Origin: Salminus brasiliensis
Taxonomy: Eukaryota > Chordata > Actinopteri > Characiformes > Bryconidae
Length of the DNA stretch: 64,000 nucleotides
Assembly: GCF_030463535.1 (NCBI RefSeq)
Contig: NC_132899.1
Span: 16,408,490-16,472,489, forward strand
Direction: 5' to 3'
How positions within the stretch are numbered: position 1 is the first letter of the stretch; each line of letters opens with the position of its first letter. Made by a program: the position numbers and the translations under genes. The notes below the pieces were generated by a model. It was not told where the DNA came from. It saw only the letters and a program-made list of their open reading frames with translations, and searched no databases. Below are positions 1 to 10,481 of this stretch, one piece after another.

Positions 1-97
1 GGTTTCAGATATGACCAAAACATGTAACTGCTAAACACCCCCCACCCCCTCCCTAATCATATGTTAACCTGAAATAAGTTTGTTCTTTATATTTTAG

Positions 98-190
98 AAA
101 AAGAAATGTAATCAAGCCATTGATAAATTTGAAGAGGCTGTGAAGATCAAGCGAGGCCAGATCATCCAGACAGCGATGGGTGAAGAATGA
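98..190 (+). CDS. birc5: Survivin (BIRC5), terminal coding exon
   Basis: This is the last coding exon of a gene that starts outside the window. A pyrimidine-rich stretch ending in TTTTAG (to 97) is the acceptor, and the frame runs 30 codons to TGA at 188-190. The peptide begins KKKCNQAIDKFEEAVKIKRG and ends TAMGEE. It matches the end of the long C-terminal helix of survivin, where vertebrate proteins have a KKKxF...EE...R pattern. Survivin is an inhibitor-of-apoptosis protein and a chromosomal passenger: with INCENP and borealin it places Aurora B at centromeres and the midzone. This exon encodes only the coiled-coil tail; the BIR zinc domain lies upstream of the window. The call rests on this short match plus the neighbours tmem235, tha1 and socs3, which flank BIRC5 in human too. 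Which teleost paralogue (a or b) it is cannot be told. Confidence 0.82.
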   Translation, partial: KKKCNQAIDKFEEAVKIKRGQIIQTAMGEE

Positions 191-454
191 AAATGGACCA
201 AGAGACTTGCCTACATATGTTTGGCTTTTTCTTCCTATTGTGGGCATTTTATGATATGTAATCATTATCTGGAATGGGTTATGTATGTCTGTGTTTTGTA
301 TTTATGTATGTATGTATAAAGAGTATAATTGCTAAAAGTACTGTGTAAAAGTCATGGATCACCTGAAGAAACTCTCATTTAAAGTCTCATTTGTCTGATG
401 AGAACATGTTTGCTTAATTGGGGGGGGGGGGGGGGAACTATTAAAACCAATAAA
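191..454 (+). other. birc5: birc5 3' UTR with poly(A) signal
   Basis: Non-coding sequence follows the TGA. AATAAA at 449-454, just after a 16-base G run (420-435), is the first canonical poly(A) signal on this strand. A second AATAAA lies near 802. The transcript end is inferred, not shown. Confidence 0.5.
420..435 (+). repeat. poly(G) tract, 16 G
   Basis: An uninterrupted G run lies inside the presumed birc5 3' UTR, only 14 bases before the poly(A) signal. Its length is likely polymorphic or prone to sequencing error. Confidence 0.95.
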
Positions 455-1039
455 TATTGAGGTTGTTAACGTTACAATTTACAATTTCTGGTCGCTGTCT
501 AATACGCTTTCATTTATTAATACTTGCTGGTAGAAGAATCCAGTGGTTGGATAGTACTGAGAAGGTATGGGGACTGGGCCTGTACCTTCAAATGCATCAG
601 TGTAGTATATGTTTGTATTTATTTAATGTAATTGTATTTATGTAATGATTAAATATGTACAAGCGAAAAACACATTTACTGCCCAGCTAGGTAGACAACT
701 TGGAAACTCATACAAACTAAAGATTTTTGTTCAGTACTGTATATCCAAGACCTGTAAATAAGCCATGGACTGTTTTGGTGTACATTATCTGATCTGCTGC
801 TAATAAAGCTCTCATTGCTGTGTAGCAATGTATTTATACACATATACTGTTTTATTTTTATTAATACTATATTTTGTGTAATCAAACTTAGCTGAAGGAT
901 CATTTTAATGTTTAAAACATATTTTAAGTACATAAATTTGCTAGCATATTTGCAATGTGCGTAAAAACAATTGCACCTCATTTTTAAGTAAAAATCTTAA
1001 TGTATGGATTTTTTTTATTTTTCTATTATAAATATTCAG
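455..1039. other. Intergenic, nothing recognised
   Basis: AT-rich sequence between birc5 and tmem235. Short open frames on both strands (457-645, 676-981) have no recognisable domain or exon signals. Confidence 0.6.
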
Positions 1040-1384
1040 TTGGGCTACTTATGTGAGTAGTATCTGGATTGTAACCTGGTAAGGTTTTAGCATGCATTTA
1101 CACTTGGTAGTCAAATCAGACTTGAAATCCAATGATGTGGGATGAAATATGCAAGTTTGCTTGTTGGGCTGTGATTATGTCTGGTGCACTGGGAGGGGTT
1201 TTGGTTGTTGGATGTGTCTTGGAGAGATGGGTGTGTTTACACTGCTCTAACATGTGGCTCAAATGTGTCTCAGACCACCTTCTAAAGAGGTTTAAGCGAT
1301 CAGATTTGTATCTGGTTTAAATGAGTCTTGGTCTAATCCAGATTCCTAAAACTCGAGGCCAGTTAAGTGACCAGGTGTAAACGG
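1040..1384 (+). mobile_element. MITE-like element, 'GACCCC' family, copy A
   Basis: This stretch aligns along its length with 6279-6691: shared words include AGTATCTGG, ACTGGGAGGGGTTTTGG, GTGTTTACACTG, TGTCTCAGACCACCT and a CTAATCCAGAT block. It ends AAGTGACCAGGTGTAAACGG, the reverse complement of the start of the other copies, so the ends form terminal inverted repeats. The 5' end is truncated or diverged. No coding capacity is seen, so it is a non-autonomous DNA transposon. Confidence 0.75.
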
Positions 1385-1659
1385 ACTTAAGTGGTTCCCA
1401 CTTCTAAGCAGTGGAGGTTGCTATGGTGTCTCAGGTGGTTGCTAACATATTGTCAAGTGATTGCTGTGGTACCCCATGTGGTTGGTCAGGTTTAGGCGCA
1501 CTAAGGGCGCACAAACATCCACGCGCTTATTCATTTACAGTGTCCGTCGGTCAAATCTGACCGGAACTCAATAGGAGGGTTAAAGCCTCTATTGTACCGA
1601 TACTTTTATTTTCTACAAAACGAATAAAATAAACGATTGAGGCATTACACAACGCCCTA
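1385..1659. other. Intergenic upstream of tmem235
   Basis: Unique-looking sequence with no recognised gene. Repeated GTGGTTGCTA-like words appear near 1410-1450. Confidence 0.5.
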
Positions 1660-1950
1660 TAAGACGAGCAGTGTTGGCTGAGTTGTAACACAGGAAGCCA
1701 TATGTACAGACGCTGCCGTGAGGGACCGCGGAGCGCGTGCCTTCTTTTGTGTCGGGGGGTCGCGCGCTCGAGGAACTAATAGTCGTGAACGTCTTTACTG
1801 GCGCGGTGGGATGTTTCCCTCAGTCACTACCATCGGTATAAGAGCGCGAGGAGTGACTACAGTGCACTTCATTGCTTTTGTGTGTAAGTGGTGGAAGTTT
1901 GCTGTCTGGATCGTCCTCCGTTCAGCTTTTCATAACAGACACAGCTCGAT
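1660..1950 (+). promoter_or_regulatory. tmem235: tmem235 promoter and 5' UTR, CpG-rich
   Basis: GC and CpG content rise sharply compared with the AT-rich surroundings (several GCGC and CGCG words between 1720 and 1850). A TATA-like TATAAGA sits at 1837-1843, about 110 bases before the start codon, which would place transcription start near 1865-1870. The position is inferred from sequence alone. Confidence 0.5.
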
Positions 1951-2122
1951 ATGAAAGTTGGGTTCGGATCTGTGGTCGTCACCGCTGGAGTTACTGGCAT
2001 CCTCAGCTTCTGCTTTCTAGCGCTCGCAATAGGAACCGAGTACTGGTACATTATAGACGACAAGCGCGCGAATCACACAGATCCGAATCACCTGCATTCT
2101 GGACTTTGGGGTGTGAGTGATG
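1951..2122 (+). CDS. tmem235: tmem235 exon 1
   Basis: It starts at the only ATG in frame with TM1. It encodes residues 1-57 plus the first base of codon 58: a short N-terminus, TM1, and the start of extracellular loop 1 up to SGLWGVSD. The donor is G|GTAAGA at 2123. Confidence 0.9.
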
Positions 2123-5100
2123 GTAAGACAATGTCTATTTTTTTTTTCCTGCCTTTTTTCCTGTCTATATCTGTAAACGTCCACTGGACTAATAGTGATC
2201 TAACAGTATGTCTGATGTTTGTGCTACTTAGCTGGCGAAGCTGGTGGTTGACCAGCTAAGCTCTTAACCAGTATAAAGTTATGTTTGCTTTCGAGTTTGA
2301 GCTGTTTTCAGCATGAGCAAGCTAGTATGACCAATCCGGTTAACCAGCTTCACCAGCTTCACCAATCTGGTCCAGTATGACCATCTGGGCGACCATTTTG
2401 GTCCCATTGGTCAAGAACTGGTAAACCAGCTGACCTACCAGCAAAGAGCAGGCTATGCATTTGCCTGGATGACCAGCTTGACCATCAATGACCAGCTTAA
2501 ACCATCTGAAACCAGTGTGAGCTGGATTTTTCAGCCGGAGTGTCTTTTGCCAGTTGATACCTGCATGTTACCCCATTTCAACACAGTATTCTACTGTTCT
2601 GTCTTCTAAAAGCTGGAAAGATGCCATAACTTGTGACCATCTCTTCTTTTTGTGGATGATAATGTTGCTGTCTTTTATTATAGATGTTCAGCCCTTCTCA
2701 GAAACCCCACCGAGCTTTTCAGACTCAGAAATACACATGCAAAGTAAGTGCATACTTAACTTTTAATAAAGGACTATTTTAGATCTTTTAAAGTTACACA
2801 GTTACCCTCTTAAAAAAACAGCCTGGCCAGCACAAACTGATAAAGCTGGTTGACCATCGCAGCTACTGACCAGCAAAGGGTATGATTTCATTTGGTGGTT
2901 TAGCTGGTCAACCAATATGGCCACATTTTTTGACCAACATGCCTGTCACGACCAAGCTGGTGGACCAGCACAAAAATCTGACCACTCTTGTCCACCAGTA
3001 CAGAACTAAACTGGTTAACCTGCTTAACCAGAAGATCTACCAGCACAGAGTATGTTTTTGTCTGGATGATCAGCTTTTCAACCTTCTTGACCTCAAAGAC
3101 CAGCCTACACAATCTAAAACCAGCTATCAGCAGAAGCTGGTCTGTAGCTGGAATTTTTAACAGGGTGTGCTTTGCTTAACATAGCCCAGTAAACATATCT
3201 ACATGAAGATGCGTACAGTCCAACCTAATCTGTTGTAATTCACCTTCTTTCATGCAGACATGCATAATGTGATTGCCATTCTGTTGCCCCTGAGTCTGGT
3301 TCTATTAGTGTTTGGAGGAATATGTGGTCTGGTCAGCTCTCTGGCCCGGAGTAGAGCTCTTCTCACGGGTGCCGCCTCCTACTTTCTCCTCTGCAGTAAG
3401 TTTCAGCCTTTCAGTAAGTCTGCATGTCCTTGTTGGATTAGTTTCATCTTGTAGAAGTGACTTACATCTCACCTAGGCTGAACAGCAATGTTTTTCTGCG
3501 TCAAGTGTTGCCTCAAAGCATTGTAAGACTCTAAAGCCCATTAACTGGTTATTTGAAGGTAGTGGTCATGTAATATACAGCGGAATGACGCATTTTGTGA
3601 TTGCAATTTCTGATAGCTCTTAATGAGTATTGTGCTTTTGCTCACTAACAGGAAGGAAGCCAGAGAGGAAATTTGCGGTCTTAAAAATTTAACTCACAAG
3701 GAGTAATTTTGTTAAGAGATTTGGGACTGATGTTATTACAGCGAATTAGCTTCTAATACCTGTGGGAGAAATGAATAGCGTTATTACATTTTCCTCATCT
3801 CCAGTTTTATCTGTTTTACAAGGGGGTGGGGGGGTGAACCTCTTTCTTGAATGTTCTAAAATGTCCTGCCTGAATTTGATTACAAAATAAGATGCTTTTA
3901 ATCAGAGTATAGTACTTTTTTGGAAAATGGATGGAATGAAATCAGTATATTAATATTGATAAAAGGGGTTTTTATACTGTAGTGGTCTCTAACCCGCTAA
4001 CCATTTTCCAGCAAGCTTCAACTCAAATCAAGCCAAATCTAACTTGCTCCATTCAGCCAGTCACACACTTCTGGAGGTAGAAATTTGTTGGATCAGGTGG
4101 GGACGATTAAGGTTGGACTCAAAGTATGTGGGATGATATCTTTCTCAGGAGCAGGTTTGGAAATCACTGATGTATTATGTTCAAGCTTAACCATCTGTAA
4201 GAAGAGTCCAAAAACAGCTTTTCAAATTGTTTGCTAGTGCTGCAAAAGCCTCTTAAGTACCACACTTGACAAAGCTTGCCGGTTTGTGAGGGCCAGTCTT
4301 CTAACAACTCAATGCACATCAACATTTGCCTGCTTGCAGCAATATTAATTTAACAACCTCATAATTCAGAGAAACCATCACCATTCAGAGGAGAAATGCA
4401 TGTCACGTCCTCAGCGGTCTACAGAGATACAGTCAGTTTGCTGTTAACAAACAGCATTTCAAAGCCTGTGGCATAGTGTCCTCTCAATTGGCACTCAAAA
4501 GCGTATGACGCACATAAAGGTCTCCTTGTCCTGAAATATAAGGGGCAGCCAGTAAATAATGCTTTACACTTATCCTAGCGGTAATGAGGGGCACATGGGA
4601 TGTGTTTAACACTGTCAAACATGGAATGTAAATGAACTAAATTTCTAAGCGTCTGCTTTTCTCTTAGTCACTGTGTGTCCTGAGGTCAAGTATATTACTT
4701 CACTTCTGAACTCAGTCTTCATTCTGTTTCAGGCTAATTCAAAATGCTAGTCTCCAATGTTCGCTGTATTAAAGCAGCTTTATGCGAGAATTGGCATTTC
4801 CTCGTTCCTGGGCTCCCCCTACAGTCAGGAAGTGGAAATCGCTCTTTGAGCCACCACTAATGGACATACTTCTCATATACCTTTTACAAGCAGAAAGCTA
4901 CAAAAACTGGCAGCTTTATTAAAGAATCATGTGGACTGTCACAGTATTGTCTTACCCACTTCACCAAAGTTACACAGTGCTGTTAGCAGCAGGCCAAGCC
5001 TGAAGTAGCTTTGATAGCTGCACTGTTCTCCCTGTTACATGCCAGCGGAGCATCAGCTGGACTTTGAAGCTGTTATTTTAAGGTACAAATGCTACATAAA

Positions 5101-7863
5101 GCTGCTTTAATTCAACACAAGTGCTTTGTACTGTTGAAACATGAGAAAGACCAGCTTTGTTAACAAATAATCATGAGTAGATCCACATTGCAAAAACCAA
5201 AACATACAATGGGCCACCCTTGGTGATCATAGAGCACAAATTTCCATCTCCCACTGACCATGAGAGAGGCGCACAGGGCAGATGCTGGATTCTGCGAGTT
5301 TCTCTATTGTTCTTGAAATGTTAGGCCAAAATTGATCGGCACAGTGAAAAAGAACGAACAAGGCAAGAGAAAGCTCACAACAGGAATTGGCATTTTATTT
5401 CAATCACACTCAGCAGTCATTTCAACCCAAAGGTTTCAGTTTCACTGCTTGTATGTATCAAGAATTTAATACTTCCGTGTCTCCAAATGTCTTCTCATCT
5501 ATTGCAAAGGCAGGTGGAAAAACCTTGATGTGTTTAGCTGAATAAATTAATGTATAAATTCCACATTCATTCAGTCTGTTCCAATCTTGTATTATAGCTA
5601 CTTTTGCTAATTAGAACTTGCATTAATTTCACTCTTTATTGCCTCCTAAGTTTACAGCTGGTGTGAAAATCCAGCCTCATTCTGTCGGAGTTTAACTAGA
5701 TGTGGTTTTGCCGCAACAGTTCCACAGAGGCACACTCTAATGGTGATTTGGTTCTATTGCCTGCTGCCTGAGAATCAGGTCATCCGAGGGTGCTTTAGTA
5801 ACGGTGATATGAGCTCTGCCCTGATTCAACGGGGCAGTAGATCTGCCCAGGCCGCTTGGCGAGTCAGTTTCGTTCCTGTGATGCAGCTCTTATACGTAGA
5901 ATGTGGTAGTTCATCTGCTGAGTGCTATTATAAAGCATGTTGATGGTTACGATTGGCACACTGGCATGGCATGAGACTAGATTTATATCTGTTCTTTGGC
6001 AAATGCTTGCATTGTTTGAGTCAACTTGAGAACATAATTAGGTGGACCTGAAAGAGTGTGTAAGATTTATCTCTGCAGCCATGTTGGCCGGTTGGGCTGT
6101 AAAAGGTGAGTTATAGTCATCTAAATCAGATGCAGAGCCCCAGCAACACTACACATCTGAATCAGCAGAGTGTCCTTCAAATAACTGAGATGTGTTGGAA
6201 GTTCACAGGACTGTTAAACTCAGAAAGTTAAACTCTATAGAAACGTACAGTTTTGTAATATTTAAAACTCGCAACTCAGACCCCGTTTACACCTGGTCAC
6301 TTCATGCGACTAGTATCTGGGTTGTCTCCTGATTAGATTGCATTTACACATGGTAGTCAAAGGTGTCTCTGGTTAGTCAGATCTAAATTTGGTTGTTGAT
6401 TTGGATGGAATATGTGAATTAGTTAATTGCGCGGCAGATACTACTGGTGTTTCGGTTATACTGGGAGGGGTTTTGGTGGTAGGCAAATGTTTCTTAGAGA
6501 GACGGATGTGTTTACACTGATATAACGTGGCTCAAATGCGTCTCAGACGACCTCCGGAAGTGGTTTGAGCGATCGGATTTGTATCAGAGTCTTGGATGCG
6601 TTTACCCTTGCATTTTTTCATGTGGCTTGGCCTAATCCAGATATCCAGATACTCAAGACAGATGAGGTGACTAGGTGGTCAAGTCGGGGTCCAAGTCTAG
6701 CATATAAGACACTAAGACAGAATGCACAAAACAGTTGATAAGCTGATATTTAATGATAACGTTTTCTTATATACAGGTGTTATGGTTGTTATAGTTTGTA
6801 CTGATGGCTCCTTATTAATGATTTAGAATGAAAAAAAGATACCATATATTATATTTAAATATTATTTGGCTCCCATGCCGCAGCAGTCCAAGTGCTGTTC
6901 CCATCATCAGGAGGTCGCCATTTCTAGCCCAGATGATGCTAGAGCTATCTGTGGCTGAGAGAGCATAACTGGGCTTGCTCTCTCTCCCTCCATCATCAGC
7001 ATGGTGCTATCCAACCAAAGAAACTACTTAATGTAACAGAGTTGACAGTTAGACAGTTAGTCCAATGACATCTCATTAGCGTCAGTTTACAAGGAAAAAC
7101 GGGAATGCTGCTCTTCCTTTCTGATCTTTGTTGCAGTTTACCAATTAAATCCTACATCACATTTTTCAATGCAAAGAAAGCAACATGGTCCCACCACTGA
7201 CAAGATATTGTTTTCAGCATAGAAGGGACACAAACATGGTAGTAGCATGTTAGCACTGTTGTATTGATTTGGCATACAGTGTTATGGTAGTAAAAAAAAA
7301 TACTGACAAAAGACTCCCATAGCAATAGGTGGGCTAATCAGTTATTATATATGTATATAAAGCATTTTAGTGTCCCATTTTATTCTAATGTCTGGGCACC
7401 CTTAGGCAAGTGACACGTTCTGTCATTCTTTAAATTGAGCAGTATTAAAGTTTGTATTTCTAAAGATGGATTTTGAGGCAGGTTTTGATCACATAAAATG
7501 TATTTTTTTTCAATTGGTGCCCAAATCTTTACATACAACTTTAGGGTAGGTGCCTAATAAGATATGGCAAATACTTGTTGGTACAGGGTAGGTGGACCTA
7601 ACTGGAAACTTGTGTGTTTGTTCTCAGGTCTTCTTACTCTCTCTGGTGTAAGTCTGTACATCAGGTATTCGCAGCAGGCTCTGGAGATAACAGAAAGGAG
7701 GATGGGGCCGGAGCAGATGGCTCTGGTTCACACGTCATTCGGTTGGTCAATGGGCATGGCCTGGCTCTCCTTTATTCTAGAAGTGATAACCGGTCTACTC
7801 CTGCTGCTTGCTGCCAGGTTGGCCCAATTACCCCAGTACCAGGAAACGGTGGCCCCCATATAA
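1951..7863 (+). CDS. tmem235: Transmembrane protein 235 (claudin-like), 4 exons
   Basis: Exons 1951-2122, 2684-2743, 3258-3395 and 7628-7863 join in frame (all junctions phase 1) to 201 codons. The protein is a four-pass membrane protein of the claudin/PMP22 superfamily, TMEM114/TMEM235 branch. Membrane segments lie near residues 8-28, 83-105, 112-134 and 164-186. Landmarks are TEYWYI (29-34), an NHT glycosylation sequon (41-43), SGLW (50-53), LLPLSLVLLVFGGICGLVSS in TM2, GVSLYI (130-135) and SFGWSMGMAW before TM4. These agree with TMEM235, as do the neighbours. The first extracellular loop is short and lacks the cysteine pair usual in claudins. The function of TMEM235 is poorly known. It is transcribed towards tha1 (convergent). 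Introns 1 and 2 each carry a CCAGC-type MITE. Confidence 0.9.
2229..2540 (+). mobile_element. CCAGC-rich MITE in tmem235 intron 1
   Basis: It is dense in ACCAGC, GCTGGT and GACCAGCTT words on both strands, so the unit is largely self-complementary. It resembles the ACCAGC/GCTGGT foldback repeats common in fish genomes. The sequence TGGATGACCAGCTTGACCAT and the end GAGCTGGATTTTTCAGC are shared in diverged form with 2817-3170 and 46275-46395. Confidence 0.75.
2684..2743 (+). CDS. tmem235: tmem235 exon 2
   Basis: A 60-base exon between acceptor TTTTATTATAG and donor A|GTAAGTG. It encodes DVQPFSETPPSFSDSEIHMQ, the rest of extracellular loop 1. VQPF may correspond to the VDPF of mammalian TMEM235. 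It is the least certain exon because it is short and poorly conserved, but both sites and the phase are good. Confidence 0.75.
2817..3170 (+). mobile_element. CCAGC-rich MITE in tmem235 intron 2
   Basis: A second copy of the family at 2229-2540, with the same CTGGATGATCAGCTTTTCAA and AGCTGGAATTTTTAACAG ends. Together the two copies bracket the 60-base exon 2. Confidence 0.75.
3258..3395 (+). CDS. tmem235: tmem235 exon 3
   Basis: The acceptor is CTTTCATGCAG and the donor A|GTAAGT. It encodes residues 78-123: TM2 (ILLPLSLVLLVFGGICGLVS) and the start of TM3 (TGAASYFLLC). This is strongly TMEM235-like. Confidence 0.9.
6279..6691 (+). mobile_element. MITE-like element, 'GACCCC' family, copy B (full length)
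   Basis: It begins GACCCCGTTTACACCTGGTC and ends GAGGTGACTAGGTGGTCAAG followed by TCGGGGTC. The ends are imperfect terminal inverted repeats of roughly 45 bases. It aligns throughout with 1040-1384 and at its start with 31735-31825. It has no coding capacity. Confidence 0.8.
6880..7015 (+). mobile_element. SINE fragment in tmem235 intron 3
   Basis: It contains GGCTGAGAGAGCATAACTGG followed by GCTTGCTCTCTCTC and a CATCATCAGCATGGTG block. The same order of blocks appears in the SINE copies at 26600, 43495 and 61430. The tRNA-related head is not recognisable here. Confidence 0.6.
7628..7863 (+). CDS. tmem235: tmem235 exon 4 (terminal)
   Basis: The acceptor is GTTTGTTCTCAG. It encodes residues 124-201 and stops with TAA at 7861-7863. 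It carries the second half of TM3, extracellular loop 2 with RRMGPEQM, and TM4 with SFGWSMGMAW. The tail is short and ends TVAPI. Confidence 0.9.
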
Positions 7864-8460
7864 GACATGCATGTTTCCAGTTCAAAGCATTGCTATTTAA
7901 AAGTAATTACTGCATGTATTTGTCAAGTTGAAAAGTGCTTGTTTTAGCATACTTTGTCCCTGTATTTTTTCTTATCTAAACTGAATACCAGTTCCTTCTA
8001 CAGACAGCAATTTTGAAGTACCTTTTTGTCCTGACGATTGAGCCAATGCATGTTACCTTTTATTACCAAATTATTCTTTATTATGGAAGACAGCAGTGAC
8101 TGATGGACATTTTGCTGTTGTTTGTTTAAAGCAGCTTGGTGAGATCTTAAAACAGTTTTGGCAGATATTTCATGTATTTTGAACAGTGTCCTAGAATGAA
8201 AAACTGTACTGTGAACACTGCTGCTTCTTCACTGAAAACCAAATAAGAGCTGTAAAACAGGCTAATTCCAAAACCCCAGACTTGACTTATTATATTTGGA
8301 TCCCCAAAAAAGACGTATACCCAGCCCACCATTGAAAACCTTTTGAGGCAAAACGCAATGACTACCCTAGCTACTTTATTCTTGGCTGGAATAGCAAGGT
8401 TTTTATTGGACATATACAATTATATTGGGCCATTTTTGAATAAAACAAATACAGAATAAA
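7864..8460 (+). other. tmem235: tmem235 3' UTR with poly(A) signals
   Basis: Two AATAAA signals lie at 8439-8444 and 8455-8460, about 590 bases after the stop codon. The extent of the UTR is inferred from them. Confidence 0.5.
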
Positions 8461-10173
8461 ATTCTGTGGCACATTTAAAACAGACATTTCTATTTCTAAA
8501 GAAATCTGGAAGTGGTTATTAGCTAAAACATAACAAAAAAGTCACAGGCATTATCTCTTCTCTAGTAGTCGGTTGCGCAGTCCCTTAATTTAGTAAGCCA
8601 ATCCTGTCAGGTAAAGATTCCACTGAGTCTCCTCAGTTCGTCTGCGGTAGCCCACTCGCCCACTAACTCTGTGCTTCGTGTCTAAGCAGTACACAACACT
8701 GACAGTCCCACATTCGAGATAGAAAACTGTAGCTTATATAGGTTCAAATCTGGGTTCAACATACATGATGTAAAACAGAGCAAAGGTTTTGGTAATATTT
8801 ACCAGACAGGGTTGACACTGTTATTAGGTAAAGGAGGTGCTTAACCATTATTAGAAACTACATTTTGCAATTGACAAAATGTGACGTGATGTCAACACAT
8901 CTCACATTTTTAAAATCTTTATTTTTCTTTATTTAATTCAGTTATCTCTCCTTTAATCTAAATAAATGTACTTTTCTAGTAAACATGTGATCATTGTCTC
9001 TTTGGGCTGTTTAATTTAGTCTCCCCTGTTTGTTCCATGCTTCAAGCACCATAAATTACAAGTTGGAAACAGTGTGTTATTTGGTTATTTATTTGGTTAA
9101 TGAGCCTTTTCCTTTTAGCTTGTGTATGCTGTGTTTAGCCACTGCAACCTTATTTTACATACTGAGGAGCTAATTACGTGCCAGAGCACACTGTTGAAGT
9201 TCACTACGGCAGAGTATCTCCGATTAAGCAGCAATTTATTCCAAAGGATGTAAAACGCCAGCACTGTGTACGAAGTAGTTGCAGCTATCTATTTTTAGGA
9301 AAGAGAATTATTAACATGAGAATGATAGGGCATATTGTTGCCATAGGCAACTATTGATCAGACCATAAACCTTAACACAAATACAAGGTTTATGTGCAGG
9401 ATGCACAATTTAATACATTCTGTCAATTTGTACATTACATGCCATTGACTCAGATTCATAGCAATGCTGTAAAGCACAAACAAGCCTTCTGGATATGAAG
9501 GCTCTGAGATATGTGCTGCTACTAGCATGTGGGCCTAGCCTCCTCTGGAGCTGCAGCACAACAAATGCAATCTCATTCTAGTCGTCATGACAATCCATCT
9601 CTATAATGAGCGTATTACACACTTATGGGACACTGTTACATAAACCCTGGTGATAAAGCCAATTACTCCAAAAATGAGAAAGCCTCCTAAAGTGAGTTGC
9701 GTGTCTCTTAATCATTTATGCCTAGGGTTTCAGGGACTCTGCCAGAGTTTATTTCAATTATTTTTGCTGGTTGTATATAAATACATATTTTTGATATCTA
9801 TACTAATTGAAAGCTGTGCATGCCCCCTGGAACCTTGTACATACAGTATACTGGCCATCTAACTGGTGAGAATAGTTTTGAGCACTGTTTTATATATACA
9901 GACAGATTCAAATGGCTTAAATTAGCCTCAGTCTATGTTTGCAATGCAGTGATACATTTGAAATTAGAATATACTAATGCTGGATAATCTGTTAAAAATG
10001 CTTAATACAAATTTAGTAAAATACAAATTTACTAAAAGGCCTATCAGGCTATAAAAAGTAAAAAAATAATCTTTCAAAATCAAGTTCAAGGTGCTGATTC
10101 CAAGGTACCACAAATGTATCCATTATTTAGCTTATGTGTCTTTAGTAGGTGATTGGCAATTTCTCCTGTGGCT
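8461..10173. other. Spacer between convergent tmem235 and tha1, with tha1 3' UTR
   Basis: The tha1 3' UTR would lie at the right end. TTTATT at 9748-9753 is AATAAA on the minus strand and the nearest good candidate for its poly(A) signal. Otherwise I see AT-rich sequence without a gene. 9120-9310 is more GC-balanced and could be constrained, but this cannot be judged from one species. Confidence 0.5.
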
Positions 10174-10481
10174 TCATCTGCCTTTTTGTGACCTTAAGCT
10201 GTGCTGCTGGGCCACAAATTGTGCTTTCTTTATAGCCAGCTGAGTGTCCTCCTCACTAATGTCCAGATGCCACACAGCTCTCACAGTATTTCCAACATGA
10301 GGAAACATCAGGACACACACTCCCTGACCCAGAGCTTCTACTTCCCCCTCGTTCACTGTTCCCATCAGCTTACAGAACTCAGTAGGACTCAGCTCAGGAT
10401 CTCGCAGGGAGAATCGAAAAATGTTCGTCTCCAAGCCAGCCAAGTCCACCTGGTACAGAGGAGGGTCGCACTGTGCCAGAA
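10174..10481 (-). CDS. tha1: tha1 exon 7 (terminal)
   Basis: The acceptor is TGTTTACTTGCAG; the stop TGA is at 10176-10174. It encodes the small C-terminal domain: [20 protein letters not shown], then IFRF and [13 protein letters not shown]. The conserved ETNI-FRF and RAVWH blocks agree with the family, and the tail SLRSQKGR is basic. Confidence 0.93.

Larger units (their letters stand above)
3396..7627 (+). other. tmem235: tmem235 intron 3 (4.2 kb)
   Basis: A long intron with no recognised nested gene. It holds a 'GACCCC' MITE (6279-6691) and a SINE fragment (6880-7015). The rest (3450-6270 and 7020-7600) looks unique to me. Confidence 0.7.

Noticed and set aside
2554..2766. Exon 2 of tmem235 as part of a longer independent frame
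   Set aside because: Only 2684-2743 has splice sites in the right phase; the rest is intron sequence.
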